Origin: Xanthostigma xanthostigma
Lineage: Eukaryota > Arthropoda > Insecta > Raphidioptera > Raphidiidae
Assembly (NCBI GenBank): GCA_963575645.1
Contig: OY754470.1
Coordinates: forward strand, 48,205,201 to 48,269,200
Reading direction: 5' to 3'
DNA: 64,000 nucleotides
Each line of letters opens with the position of its first letter. Position 1 is the first letter of the stretch. Shown piece after piece: positions 23,186-34,776 of the stretch. The notes under the pieces are model-generated. The model ran no database searches. It had not been told where the DNA came from and saw nothing but the letters and a program-made list of their open reading frames with translations. Position numbers and translations under genes: made by a program.

Positions 23186-24030
23186 ACGCAAAGTTCTCTA
23201 CTGAAAAGGGTGCTCAATAAGTATTAAATTTCCACACAGGGATTATAGACATATCCATGGGCTGGATAACTGTGACTAAGAATTTGGAAAACAGAAACAG
23301 TTTTTTTTTCAAGACAGTTCTTACCGACAAAAAAAATGGAAACACGTGTTCTCTAGTAAGAAGAGTGATCTTTAAATATTGAATTCCCATAGAGGAATTA
23401 TAGACCTACTTATGGGCATTAACTGTGTCAAAAACCCTGCAGAAGAATTTCATTTTTCAAGATACAATTTTTCGACTTAAAATGGTATGAAATATGTTCA
23501 TTAAATATTAAACTTACCTTATGATGGGTAACACTGCAGCTCTCACCGTGGTTCAAGTTCACCATTTTCGCTAAAAATGGCATGGTAGGAAAAAGGTAAT
23601 AACAGTAGAGGCAATATGATAAAAAAAAACGATGTATAATAATATAATAGTTTAATTTGCCTATTTCTATACAGTAAATCTGCGAAAGAATTAGTAATGT
23701 CTTTATATTTATTTTTTTGAATGTCGGATGCATTGATTACTTGATTAAGTGTCAACAGAGCCGTATCACCTATCAAAATTTGATCATTTTGAACGGTGCA
23801 TCTATAGAAAAAGACGTATATAAATTATCTTCCTCGTAATTCGCTTTCAATTTGACAGTTCAGCGGGAGTGACACAGGTTGATCTATTCAGCCAATTCCA
23901 TGCTCAATGTTATTGACCAATAGACTTTTGGGATGTTTATTAGAAAAAAGCTTCCCAAAAACACATGACTATTTTGTTTGAAAATCAATTTGAAGATTTC
24001 AACAAACAATGAGGGACGACTCCATTGTTA
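23186..24030. other. No gene; LINE-tail-like repeats at the left
   Basis: 23186-23430 holds two diverged copies of a block around 'attatagacatatccatggg' and 'attatagacctacttatggg'. The overlapping ORFs at 23428-23776 are Ile/Leu/Tyr-rich readings of AT-rich sequence. Confidence 0.5.
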
Positions 24031-24487
24031 CGGCCGCTGCACACGAGGCTGGATTTGCCGCTAGATTCCTTGCTAGATTTGACTACTAGTTTTCTAGCGC
24101 TGGTTTTCTTGATTGCTGTTAAGTGCTCGCTTCACACGAGACTATTCTTCAAGGTTGTTTTGCGGATAGATCAGGTGAGCGCGCAGTGACATTTCAATTA
24201 TAAACACAGAGCAAAACGTGCCTGTTGTCTGACTCTGAGCAGAATGACGCCGTGTTGGTTTGTGGGCGTTTGTTCATGTCGCCCACGTGACAAGATGCTG
24301 TTTCCTGCTCAAAGCAAGCAGAGGACCTACCAAGAAAAACAGCCCCTGTTCTAATTTTAAAATCTATCTTGTGAGCTAGCAGGCGAGCCCGCAGTGACGT
24401 CATTTCCAGTCTCGCACCCTGTCTGCCGGTCAGCAGAAGTCCAAGCAATGGTTCTAGCAGTGTTTCCAGCCTCTTGTGGAGCAGCCT
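24031..24487. mobile_element. MITE, GGCCGCTGCACACGAGGCT family, copy A
   Basis: Terminal inverted repeats CGGCCGCTGCACACGAGGCT at left and its degenerate complement at right, flanked by TTA on both sides (24028-24030, 24488-24490). Three-base TWA-type duplications fit PIF/Harbinger. It contains the palindrome TGACGTCA at 24395-24402. The ORFs at 24194-24578 are translations of the MITE. Confidence 0.85.
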
Positions 24488-26640
24488 TTAGTGTCTTTTC
24501 TTTGGTCCAAATATAATATTTTGATAACACGTAAGGTATGACAATGTGTAAAATGAATATAATAATAGTTACCGACATTCAAACAATTAAATAACATAAA
24601 TTATTCATATCAAATTTCAGACTTTCATTCTTTCAAAAAAAAAGCAAGTGTACTGTTTCAATTATCGAAGATAGAGAGAAAAGTGAGGAAAATATGGGTT
24701 CTTATTCCGGCAATAGAGGCGCTGTAACTATAAGACCGCAAATAGAGTGGGCAATCGAACAATTACGTTTTTTTTTTCAGGTCAGGTTATCTGTAAACAA
24801 TACCACGTCGCTGTGGATTCGTTTATAAAATCACAGAAACTGCCTTCAACAAGAAGGGTGCCACAATGTAGAAGACTCAGGGTCTTATAGCTTTTTCGAA
24901 TCCTTGTTATCGCACCGCGGCCTGCCTAGATCAGATCTCCTTTCTCTCTATTCTTCTTGGTTTCAATAATGAATGTACGAAAATTTCAGATAAAAGATCT
25001 ATTTGTAATAAAAAAAAAACATCACAAATATGAAAATTGCAATGTTTATATTGAAAATTAGTACCTAACTGTAAGCGCGCCGTTCAAAAAAACAATTTCT
25101 TCAATGAGTTGATTTTTTTTTTATTAATAAACAAAAAAAAAAGTTTAATAGGTATATATTTTTAGAGTATAATGATTATCCCCCTATGTATTATCTATTC
25201 CTTACCAAACTAGTACAAGGCAACATGGTATTTACAAATACACATTTTGATGAAAATAAAATTAAAAATCGTTTTTTACTAAGTAAACACAGCTGGACTA
25301 TATTACTGAAAAAAAAATGTCGAATTTTATAAGTTTAGGTATACATAAATCATCAATTAACTGGGAAGCACCGTCGATTGACATTAAAATCTGTGCAAAA
25401 TAAACATATTCAACATGTTTTCCATTAGTATTCATAAAGTTTGTTCCAAGCAGCCGCGAACAGTAACAGAACCGTACTGTCTTGCGCAGTGACAAGATTG
25501 TACGGTTCTGTTACCGTTTGCGGCTGCTTGGAACAAACCTATTCTTTTGCGTTTTGAAAAAGACAAAATCCTCATCTCAAAAATACCAAAGAATTTTGCA
25601 AATGAACATTGAATTATATTACAAAAGTGAAAAAAAATTAAATGTTATCAAAGAAGAAACTTGAATACAATACCCCAAAAGACGCATTGTAAGAATGTAT
25701 AGATATATATCAAAGTTACTTTTAAAAGTATCTTAGGTACCAGATAATTCTGAGAAGTATCTGATGCTGTTAAAACCGCAGCAATGAGGAAATTCCAGTT
25801 TTGACGCAATTTGTATTTTTTATGACTGACAATTAGACAAATGAAAAAATGACGATTTTTGAAATAAATACCAATGATACATTTTATAAAAAATAATTTT
25901 AGTAGTCAGAAAATGGAATACACATGCATTAATGGCACAAAATATGCGAAGAAAATAAAAAAAGATCCATTCTTAACATAAACTGTGAAGTAAATAAATT
26001 TCATGGAATGCTTCCAAAATACATTTTGTATCCGCACTATATTATAAAGATAATATTATTTCGCAATAAGATTCATTAAATTTCGTTGCGAAATAATCCC
26101 AAAAAGGCTCATTATTTAAACAGGAAAGAACATTTTCAGTAACAAAGTATTCAACATTCAAATAGTACTGATTATTTTGTAGTAATATAACAAAAAATAC
26201 AATCTTAAAATTATAAAGTTATAAATATCTATCAGAATACAAATTAAAAAAAAAACTGTGTTTGTAAAACTGACAATGCAAGTAATACAATATGTTAAAG
26301 TAGTCAACTGTCCTGCGCACAAATACACTTAAATAAATGCCAAACTTACAAAATAATGTTTTCTTTTTAATACTAAAATAGTAGGTTAAATTTCTTTTTT
26401 TTATGACGATAATATTGGTGAATAATATTTATATATAAAATCATAGGGTGTAAAAATAATCACACCTAAATTAAAACGAAAAAAAAAAATAAAAAAATTG
26501 TTTAATTAATTATTAATAATTATTAAAAGGCCACGATTTTAGGTAGATAAATGTTATGAATGCAGACGCTACCTTTCGTTCTTCCGCCAAACAGTTGATG
26601 TCTGAACACACTCCAATGAAATCACTGTTATTGTTGATTG
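24488..26640. other. AT-rich intergenic DNA downstream of Moesin; one foldback
   Basis: Apart from the hairpin at 25439-25540 I see no coding segment. The right part (to about 26690) is presumably Moesin 3' UTR and downstream flank. Confidence 0.5.
25439..25540. repeat. Foldback element, 'gtttgttccaagcagccgc' family, copy 1
   Basis: Arms 25439-25477 and 25500-25540 pair nearly perfectly. They contain 'cagtaacagaaccgtac' and its complement. The same family is at 42006-42167. Confidence 0.88.
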
Positions 26641-26700
26641 TTATTTTAAACAACTGAACAAAGGCAGTTTTTAGTGCGATGGACGTTCAAAGTAAGAAAT

Positions 26701-26865
26701 CTACATGTTCTCGAACTGATCGACCCTACGTTTTGTGTTTCCTTTGCGAATTTCGCGAAGGGTTTTGTATTTATCACGACCTTGGCGAACGTTTTCACGA
26801 TGTATCTTATCCATGGCCGTTTCTTTTGTTTCATCTCTTGATTGCGCTAAATCTTGTTTCAAGGC
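26701..26865 (-). CDS. Moe: Moesin terminal exon: actin-binding tail
   Basis: [20 protein letters not shown] to VDQFENM and a TAG stop at 26701-26703. The regulatory Thr lies in [10 protein letters not shown]. Confidence 0.98.
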   Translation of the reverse strand, partial: ALKQDLAQSRDETKETAMDKIHRENVRQGRDKYKTLREIRKGNTKRRVDQFENM

Positions 26866-29800
26866 CTGTTGATAGAGAAAAATAACACACATAAGAATTA
26901 TAATAAAAAAAAACTTGGGTCGCAGTGCGAAACCCTGCCGACAATATAGTGCATTTGCTATCATGGTGAGATCTCTGGTGAGAAATACGCCAAACTTACC
27001 AGAGGTCTCACCATTCCTTTAGGTTCCAAATAGGCAGTGTGGGGCTCCATTATATACAGGGTGTATCACAGGAAACCGTACATAGGGAAAAGTACACAGT
27101 AGAAATTAGTTATTAGATCAGAGATTGCTTTGCCGTCTATTCAGAGGTCGTTACCATGGTTTACACTTTACATAAAGAAATCTATTCGGGATGTGGCACA
27201 ATTTGGATGAACTTCAAAGACAAAATCGCCGAAGTATGTTTCAATGTGACTCCTGTAATGTTAGACAAAGTGAGACAAAGTTTTTATAACCGATTAAGTT
27301 ACTGCTTAAGGAAGTACCCTCGGTACGCAGTAAGTCAAAGAATTTCAGTCTTCTACTTGAGTAACGTAGTATATAATTTGGCAACACCGTATGCCTTGCC
27401 ATAGTTACAAGTGTTTATGTACGCAGCATAAGTCAACACGCGGTGTCAAATTCGCATTAATTTATAAAAATGCTTTTCTTTATTCGTGTCATTTAGGAAA
27501 TGATAATATACTGTCATTTTTTTTGGAATACTATGCTTTTAGCATTTACTCAATTTACGTATGTTTTTACGATATCAAAACTGCTGCAGTTTCGTAACTT
27601 ACCTTTGAATGACGCGCCACAAACTATAATATTGCGGTGTTGCCATGTTTATGAATTGCTAAAAAGCTCGGCTTTGTTTTAGTTATTTCTATTAACATAA
27701 GCAAGCTTTATACGTTTTGGAAAAAGAAAAATGTTCATAGAATATTCGTCTATATTTCCTGAAAATTTTATCAAATTCTGTTTGTCAATTCCAACGTAAT
27801 AAATGATGGAGTGCGTCAAAATCACAGATTTCCATAAGACTCCATGTTAAGTGCAGCGAAATAAAATTATCAATATCTTTTTTCAAAGTCAACCAAAAAT
27901 CACAAAAATTTAACTGACTCATTTTTGAAAAGGTTTTGACATATTTGCAAATTTTCGTAATTTTTTGTTTGTTAATTCATTTATCGAGGGTACTTCCTTA
28001 ATCAAAATGGAGGTTTATTTAAACATTTGCTTTAATTTTGATTTTAATTGTTTTTTTGGTTTAATTATTAATACAAAAAATATTTTTTTATAATGGTTCT
28101 CTATGTGGCCAAAGTAATCGTTGATCCTAACTAATTTGCACAATGGAGTTTTCCCTATGTACGGTTTTCTGTAATACACCCTGTATAAACTTAACTTTGT
28201 TTTTGAACAAAATTTTAAAAAAATACCCCTTAATACACCCCTTAAAACAATATTTTTTTTCTTAATTTCAATAATATTATCAATTCAACATCTGTGCCAA
28301 ATTATATATACCCTTCAGTAAGTAAATCCATATCAGTAAATTTGTATTTTCATAAAATTTGTAAGTTCGGTCCTGTTGGGCCGATTTTATTAAAATTTTA
28401 GCAGCAGATTTTAATAATTATTAAATGATTAAAACTCAAATTTGAAACGATTCTGAGAGAATTTTCTCGGTATTTTTGGGCCCAAAAACATTTTTCAACT
28501 CCTAAATACCACCCTTAAAACGGCCCGATTGGGCCCATTTTAAATAGGCTTCGTGCGGTGGTGGATTCCAGCATGTGGACCAAATTTTGTTTAAATTGAT
28601 TAAGTCTCTCTAGAGTTATCGTCCTAACACGCACACATATACAGGGTGTCCCATTAAGAATGGGACATAGAACAACCGCAGATTCTCCAATTCAAAATAA
28701 AACGATTAAGCGAAATATGCTTAGATAAAATGTTACTCGTTTCCGAAATACGGGGTGTTGAAGGTGAAAACTGAAAAATTATTAATGTCCATAATTTTTT
28801 TAATACACCGTATAATTTTACTCAAATCGGCACACTTGTTAAATATCATAAAATGCACCTAACAATAAAAAAATTAGTTCAGTACGCTCTACCAGTGGCG
28901 TACGGCAGGAGTAAGTAATGCTTGTACCCCTTCTAAATGTTACGCCGCTGTCTAAATTTGAATTTTGACTATAATTTTAATTTTTTTTGATATTTTCTAA
29001 GTCAATAATGTACACTTGTTAGTTTGTTGTAAAGTCATTGGTTTTCGAGATATTCGCAGTTTTTTTAAGACAAAATTGTAAAAATGAATATTATTAATAA
29101 TAATACAAATAAAAAGTACATGTCTATCTATCTTTAACTGCGAATATCTCGAAAACCAATGACTTTACAACAAACTAACAAGTGTACATTATTGAATTAG
29201 AAAATATCAAAAAAATTAAAATTATAGTCAAAATTAAAATTTAGACAGCGGCGTAACATTTAGAAGGGGTACAAGCATTACTTACTCCTGCCGTACGCCA
29301 CTGATGGAGCGAGTAACATTTTATCTAAGCATATTTCGCTTAATCGTTTTATTTTGAATTGGAGAATCTGCGGTTGTTCTATGTCCCATTCTTAATGGGA
29401 CACCTGTATACAGTATGTAAACACGTAAGGTGCACATAGGGAAATTAACATTGGGAAAAAATGACTGGATCAGAGTGAGCCTTGAAATCTTGTTTTTCAA
29501 TTTGACAGATATTCTTTTGCAAAATGAATGTGAAAATATTCAAATGATTACAACATAATTGGACTTTTTTTATTAATGGGACATTAAATTCCCAAAAATA
29601 CTTAAATATGGTGCGAGATCAAATATCTCCGCCTATTCGTGTTGAACCTAAAGACATTTGGATCACTAATTTACCAACGCGCATACGTCATATCAGTCAG
29701 ACAATTTTTGAATGAAATGTTTCTAAACAGATGGAGTTGTTTTTTTGTTTTATTTTTGTACAAAAAAATTAAAATAATGAGTTATAAGAGCTTTTTATTA

Positions 29801-32800
29801 TTAAAAAACCCAAGTAAAATAAAAATAAATCAAAATAAAATAGAAATCCTCAATATTACCACGATAATTCAATAGAAATAACAATTAATGCAGTCATGGC
29901 TAACTCTGATCCAAGTATTTTTTCCCAATGCTAATTTCCCTATGTGCACCTTACGCGTTTACATACATATAAACATTTCCAAAAATGGTGCCAAAGTGGT
30001 TTGGAGGCTATGAAACGTTGAAAAATTTTAGTTAGACCCCTAGGTCCCGCCATCTGACCGACGCCAATAGTGTAAATGCCTTATGGCAAAACGGACAGGT
30101 GCGAGTAGGACTTGCTCCCTGTTAGGATTCCACACCGTTATAACAACTTGACAATTACTTTGTTGGGATTGATAAATTGACAAACATACCGCAATGCAGT
30201 TGCAAAGTCGCGCGTTTTCGCAACAAAACACAGCATCTTTGAAAGTAGCTACTTTTAAAGAAAATAAAACTAACCTCTTACTCCGCGGCAAAGCAACCAC
30301 AAACATCTCATCAACATCTACATCATTGCCAGCTGCATCCATATCCACCGTATACACACCATAATCATCGTCTCAAACATCACCATCACCATTCTCATCT
30401 TACAACTACAGAACTCCACAGGAATACATCATCATCAAAAGTTCTTTACAACTAGCTAAATAATATAATAGTACAGGTAATAGAGAATTTTTTTCTGCAT
30501 TATCCTACAACTTTTTTTCGTTTTCTTAAATAGGTTCAGTATCATGTACTGACCCTAAATGCACAAAATCCTTACAAATTAGGCGGGCGGAAATGCCGCC
30601 ATTTTGACATTTTGTCTTCTAAAACGTTTTTGTACTTCTTCCATCTTTTTTCATGTAAGACAAAAACGTTTTAGAAGACAAAAATCAATATAATTAATTA
30701 AAAAATAGTGAAAATATTGATTTTCAGACATTTTTTTTCGAACATATGAACCATTTGTTAATGTTCTATCAGTGCATATGACCGCCTAGGCACAGGATTT
30801 TTGACATTAGCGCGTTATAACTTCAAAAATATTAATTTTAGAAAAAAAAGTTTGAAATAAAAGCTGTAGAAAATTTGTAGATTTAAAACTTAAGTCATTA
30901 GCATTTTATTGTTAAAAGAATTATTAGAAGAGATATGGGTCCAAAAGTCAATAAACAAATCGTAATAGTCAAATAAGTCGTAAACGGTAAGTGATACAAA
31001 AAAAAAATTATTGAACAAAAAAGATAGTAAATTTATTTATCTACAATAAAGGTTATTACCATTTTTGGCCTCAAGTGCACGGTTACGGAGATATGGGCTG
31101 AAACGGTTTTTGTCAAAATGGCGGCACTTCCACCCGCCTAATTTGTAAGGATTTTGTGCATTTACGGTTAATACGTGATACTGAACCTATTTAAGAAAAC
31201 GAGAAAAAGTTGTAGGATAGTGCAATGTGAACGAAAATAACGACTCTATTACCTGTACTATAACGCATATAGCCACGCTGCTGCACGTTTACAAATTAAA
31301 AAAAAAAAAAAAAAACAAAATCAAACCTTAAGTTGATCATGGAGACGTTCATTGCGTTCGGCAAGCGTGCGTCTTTCTTCAATTGGATCTACTATGTGCT
31401 CATCTGTGGCCAAATCTTGGCTGACATCTCCGCCACCATTCATCAGTTCGTCATCGTCGTCGTTGCCGTCCTCGTTCAAGTGATGGTGTTGCGGTGTCAC
31501 TGTAGCTGCCAATAGCGCCGCTTGAACCTTAAACAAAAGAAAAACACGGTCATGACTCAGGATAGCAAATAGTGTTCTTGGATTTTTGGTGCCTGTCTGC
31601 TTGAATTTCCAGTTTAATGCTGGGCCTTTCGGAAAATCTGATTTGATAATGACTTTAGATTGTGATCACATGATTACAATTTTTATCAATTATACAGGAA
31701 CAGTTTGCTGTTGTAAAACTCATAGAAAACCAAATTATTGATCTACACAGAAAAGATCGCTTTTCAAGCTAATTTAAAACAAAAAGATCGTTTCAATGGA
31801 TTAATTTTCAAGCAAGATCAATTAAAGAAAATCAGTAATGTTTTATGGAGAAATATATGTGGTCATAATCTTAGGTCATTGTCAAAGTAGATTTTCTAAC
31901 AATTTTACACAAAATATCAAACTGAATGCCACAATACTTTCAGATTCATACAACAGAATATATTTCTTGTTTTACCTCGTCTTGTTTGCGTCTGGCCTCT
32001 TCAACTTCTTCTTGAAGTCTGCGCGTTTCAGAATCTTTCTGTTCAACTTCGGTCTGGATGCGCATGACTTCTTCTTGTTTGGCACGGATTTCATCCTCCA
32101 ATTTAATTCTTTCAGCAGCTTCCATATTCTTACTTTCTTCTAAACGATCCATCATCGCCTGCAATTCACCTTGTCTCTTCTCGAGCTCTTCTTTCGCCGC
32201 CTGTAACTGACGCAGCTGTTCTTCCAGCCGTCTGATCATGTCTTGAGCTTCAGCTAAGCTGGCTTGATTGCGGTTAATCTCTTCTTGCATTGCTTTCATT
32301 CTGTCTTCATATTCTTGTTGTTTCTTTTCTGCGCGTTCACGAGCAGCTATTTCTAATTGGAGCTTCTCCCTGAAATCAACACATTGACGTGAAGATTTTG
32401 TATTTTCAAATGACCAAATAAATATCTAATCTAATGATCTTTCTTAATACTATTTCAATAAGCAAAAGATAACGTATAAGTATAGATATTTAGCTTAGTG
32501 TAGTTTTAAAGAAGCAAAGCAATTTTTTGATTTTAAACATTGCCTGTAATAATTTGAATGATATTCGTTTGGAAAAAAAATCGGTTGCATCATTAACGTC
32601 ATACGTCATCATTCAAACGTCTTCAGACGCTGTTTAAACGTTTCTTTGTTTCCTTCTTTCAGGATGAAAGCGGCTCTTAGAGGCCGTCAATTATGCTTAC
32701 CGCTGTTGTTGTTTGGCTAGTTTTTCTTCCCGCGCCTGCGCCTTCATCTGTTGCACATCGATGGTGTCTGGTTTGCGGCGTCGCATATACAATTCATGAT

Positions 32801-33790
32801 TGCCCATACACAAAGCAAGAATGCGTTTATTGATACGAACCCGCGGCGCAAAGAATACAAAATCGGGTGCTTTTTTATCAATTGGTTTTATTATAAATTT
32901 ACGATCGTTGAACGAAATATTACGAATTTCGGACCAAGGAAAACCGATTTTCGGTGTTAATCTACAAAAAAAAGAGAACGGTTAATATTGCGGAATGTGT
33001 TTTTTCAGGCGGGGTTAAAAACCGGAACTGACCTGTCGTCCTTTTCATAAATATTTAATCCGAGGGCATCTACACCTAACCACAATTCCGTTCCTTTTTT
33101 GTTTTTAATCTCAAAATAATTAACACCATACATCTCAAGATCTTGCGCAATCTTGAGATATTCCATCATGGCGTCTTCTCGTAACATGCCACGATGTTCG
33201 TGCCACCACGTTGTTATGCTCTGTTCCCATTCTTCTTTTGACATTTTGTGTTGATCCATTACTCTGAAAGTATCAGATTTATTTTAAAAAAATTGATCAA
33301 GTGCAAGCTATACTTGTACAGTTAGTGTTCCGTGTCCTCGACTTTAGAGTGCATTTATTAATTTGAAATATAGTGTCAATTAAATCGTCTATAACTATTG
33401 ATAGTGCTGGAATTTTTCAATCCTGATAATTTCCGTTCAATCTACACTTAAATTTCTGAACGACCCTTTTGACAATAAGCAACTTTTACGCGTTTTTTAA
33501 ATAGAAAGTGTTTACCTTTGCGGTAGCAATCTGTCGTTGGCTAAGAATCCTGGAGTATGGAGGGATTTGTTGTAGTCGCAATGACGCGACTGGACAGCGT
33601 ACGAAGCCAAAAGCACCGACGTTTCTGGCGGACAGTAGATTTCATCGGATAAGATAGAATTTTTAACTTGTAAATAGAATAAACGTAATGTAATCTCCTG
33701 GATCAGTTCTTCAGCTACGTCCTCTGGATAAAATTTGGCACGGAATTTGAACTGAAGAGGATTTTCTTTCTTGACATCTTGGTTCATCAC
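26701..33790 (-). CDS. Moe: Moesin (ERM protein), 3' six exons
   Basis: Moesin links cortical F-actin to membrane proteins. Its FERM domain binds PIP2 and receptor tails, and its C-terminal tail binds actin. Minus-strand exons are 33790-33516, 33263-33033, 32961-32701, 32369-31976, 31527-31327 and 26865-26701. All junctions are GT-AG and frames join exactly, giving 508 codons plus a stop. The visible start ([11 protein letters not shown]) aligns with about residue 65 of human moesin, so about 64 N-terminal residues are missing and the total would be about 572, normal for the family. Landmarks: [29 protein letters not shown] (F2), [39 protein letters not shown] (F3), a long coiled coil, a His/Asp linker, and the C-terminal [18 protein letters not shown]. 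The tail keeps the Thr whose phosphorylation opens ERM proteins. The last intron (4.46 kb) is packed with transposons. Confidence 0.98.
26963..27035. repeat. Short foldback, 'ggaatggtgagacttctggtga' family, copy 1
   Basis: 'atggtgagatctctggtgag' and 'taccagaggtctcaccat' are inverted. The outer wording 'cctttaggttcc' matches the ends of the larger element at 37718-37942, of which this looks like an internally deleted relative. Confidence 0.7.
27156..27310 (+). pseudogene. Transposase C-terminal fragment (mariner/Tc1-like)
   Basis: [20 protein letters not shown] and [16 protein letters not shown] match the end of arthropod Tc1/mariner-type transposases (VTP.ML..VR..F..RL..C). The catalytic DDE core is absent. 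The frame is cut at 27306 by the TTAA insertion. Confidence 0.7.
27306..28001. mobile_element. TTAA-flanked MITE (piggyBac-like) nested in the mariner relic
   Basis: TTAA at 27306-27309 and 27998-28001 encloses perfect 13-bp inverted ends GGAAGTACCCTCG / CGAGGGTACTTCC. Removing it with one TTAA rejoins the transposase reading frame across the site (..RLSYCL then IKMEVYLNI), so this is a true insertion. No transposase of its own. Confidence 0.85.
28640..29408. repeat. Long foldback, TACAGGGTGTCCCATTAAG ends
   Basis: The outer about 100 bp of each arm are near-identical inverted copies, flanked by TA. The right arm lacks about 150 bp that the left arm has (28740-28890, 'gaaatacggggtgttgaagg' onward). 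Pairing then resumes at 'gtggcgtacggcaggagtaa' and continues to the centre near 29070-29135. Confidence 0.9.
29416..29963 (+). mobile_element. Second mariner/Tc1-like relic, TGTAAACRCGTAAGG ends
   Basis: Inverted ends of about 70 bp (TGTAAACACGTAAGGTGCAC ... GGGAAAAAAT), flanked by TA (29414-29415, 29964-29965). The interior reads [18 protein letters not shown], which fits the block just after the second catalytic Asp in Tc1/mariner transposases (VR.FLNE.FP.RW). It is internally deleted and inactive. Confidence 0.8.
29640..29735 (+). pseudogene. Transposase middle fragment
   Basis: [20 protein letters not shown] in an otherwise AT-rich ORF. Only this block is recognisable. Confidence 0.6.
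30194..30361 (+). CDS. Small Ser/Thr-rich ORF, 55 codons, doubtful
   Basis: ATG CAG TTG ... with [18 protein letters not shown] and [18 protein letters not shown], ending TAA. The composition is less AT-driven than its surroundings. Other frames are also open, notably the minus ORF 30040-30357 and a His-rich plus frame to about 30459, so the signal may come only from local base composition. It lies in a Moesin intron on the opposite strand. Confidence 0.2.
30467..31264. mobile_element. Inverted-repeat element of about 800 bp, GTACAGGTAATAGA ends
   Basis: 'atagtacaggtaatagag' at 30465 is mirrored by 'ctctattacctgtactat' at about 31246-31263. The arms extend about 145 bp, to 'aaatgccgccattttgaca' / 'tgtcaaaatggcggcac'. 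TA flanks both ends. No ORF. Its interior has 'gtcttctaaaacgtttttg' twice in inverted orientation. Confidence 0.85.
31327..31527 (-). CDS. Moe: Moesin exon: linker before the C-terminal actin-binding tail
   Basis: [16 protein letters not shown], then an acidic run with five Asp/Glu in a row, then [19 protein letters not shown] and ERLHDQLK. It closely resembles insect Moesin rather than the proline-rich linker of vertebrate ezrin. Confidence 0.97.
31976..32369 (-). CDS. Moe: Moesin exon: alpha-helical coiled coil
   Basis: Begins [20 protein letters not shown] and ends [11 protein letters not shown]. Highly charged heptad-like sequence throughout, matching the ERM central helix that folds back on itself. 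Confidence 0.97.
32701..32961 (-). CDS. Moe: Moesin exon: F3 lobe and start of helical region
   Basis: [20 protein letters not shown] through [20 protein letters not shown] to the start of the helix ([17 protein letters not shown]). The acceptor is preceded by a long T run. Confidence 0.97.
33033..33263 (-). CDS. Moe: Moesin exon: F2/F3 junction
   Basis: 77 codon equivalents from [14 protein letters not shown] to [10 protein letters not shown], phase 2 in and out. It carries the [20 protein letters not shown] segment typical of ERM FERM domains. Confidence 0.97.
33516..33790 (-). CDS. Moe: Moesin exon: end of FERM F1 and most of F2
   Basis: The acceptor CTTTCAG opens phase 0 with [20 protein letters not shown]. 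The donor after LLPQ-AG is GTAAAC, leaving phase 2. The preceding exon (ending ..WLKLYKK in relatives) was not found in 33791-64000. Confidence 0.97.
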
Positions 33791-34449
33791 CTGAAAGAGA
33801 AAAAAACGGACCATATAGTATTTTCTATCTTTGTGAAGTACAACGGTTTAAAAAAGGGTTCATGCAAAAAAAAATTCCTTTCATATAAACTATGTACTTT
33901 ATTAACAATTTTTCGATACATGTCCAAAAATAGACATCTAAGTCAAAATTATTCTATCTATTTGCAATGTTTCAAGTTCATTCAAGTTGTGTCAACTCTT
34001 TAGCCGTATTCTTTTTACATAGACGAGTTGTTAAGTTTTCAAAAATATACATGTATATCTTGTAGTGTTGATTTTCAAAAAATATCAATAAAATTTTTAA
34101 TGGTTTTCAGAACAATAATGATAACTTAAAATTGAAGAGAAAAAAATGGTACAAATTGTCCTGAAAATAAAAACATGAATATTTGTTACTTTTACACATA
34201 TTAGTAATATTATTACGAGTGTATTTTTAAAGAATGACTCATTGAAATCTATTTATTATAAAAAAACAAATACCTATATTTTATATTTTGATAAATTTTT
34301 ATCCGTGACTTACCCATGTGGAAAATGGCATTGAACCACTCTGATAAATCCATTTAAAGTAAGCATAAAAATAAATGTTTAGATTCAATAAAACATACTG
34401 ATCTATTGCAAACTAATTAAAAACAATTACATTGAACTTAGTTACAATA
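33791..34449. other. Moesin upstream intron, start; nothing recognised
   Basis: Expected to be the 3' part of a long intron. I searched for the missing exons (ending ..LYKK) and saw none here. Confidence 0.5.
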
Positions 34450-34451
34450 TA

Positions 34452-34776
34452 CAGTAGAATCTCTGTAAGTCGAATCTCGATAAGTCGAAAACATCCAAAA
34501 CTCGAAAAAATGTTTTCAAATTCCAAAACCTCCATTACTCGAAATCTAAACTCTTTACAAGCCATATTTCTCTCCATAACTCAAAAAAATAAATTGGACT
34601 TCTTTATCTCGAATATAGCAACTCAAAAAATTAGTTACAATTAATCTTAACTTCTACAAGTCGAATATTTCCTTACAAAATCCGCCGCCTAAGTCGAAAT
34701 CATTCAAAAGTCTAAGACTCTATAACTCGAATTTTTTGGCGTCTCCTTTGAAGTTTGACTTACAGATGTTCTACTG
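34452..34776. mobile_element. Pogo/Tigger-like MITE, copy 1
   Basis: CAGTAGAATCTCTGTAAGTC at left and 'gacttacagatgttctactg' at right, flanked by TA. Interior rich in 'aactcgaaaaaatg' motifs. Close relative at 40766-41072. The CAGT...CTCGAA wording is typical of pogo-group inverted repeats. Confidence 0.82.

Larger units (their letters stand above)
27055..28185 (+). mobile_element. Mariner/Tc1-like relic with TACAGGGTGTAT ends
   Basis: 37-bp terminal inverted repeats (TACAGGGTGTATCACAGG ... at 27055-27091; complement at 28149-28185) with only a few mismatches, flanked by TA on each side. A transposase C-terminus survives at about 27204-27306 ([25 protein letters not shown]). It is interrupted by a TTAA-flanked insertion and resumes at 28002 (IKMEVYLNI in the same frame). 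Confidence 0.82.

Noticed and set aside
23428..23776. Membrane-protein-like minus ORFs rich in Ile/Leu/Tyr
   Set aside because: Two overlapping frames with the same composition, typical of AT-rich DNA. No start or splice support.
30040..30357. 105-residue minus-strand ORF in the Moesin intron
   Set aside because: The Asp/Val pattern comes from a GATGAT-type repeat and other frames are also open. No start context or homology was recognised.
31838..32143. 101-residue plus ORF rich in Phe
   Set aside because: Antisense shadow of the Moesin coiled-coil exon.
34312..34360. Possible minus-strand first exon (MDLSEWFNAIFHM then GTAAGT)
   Set aside because: The donor is good but the residues do not match a Moesin N-terminus and the segment is short enough to be chance.
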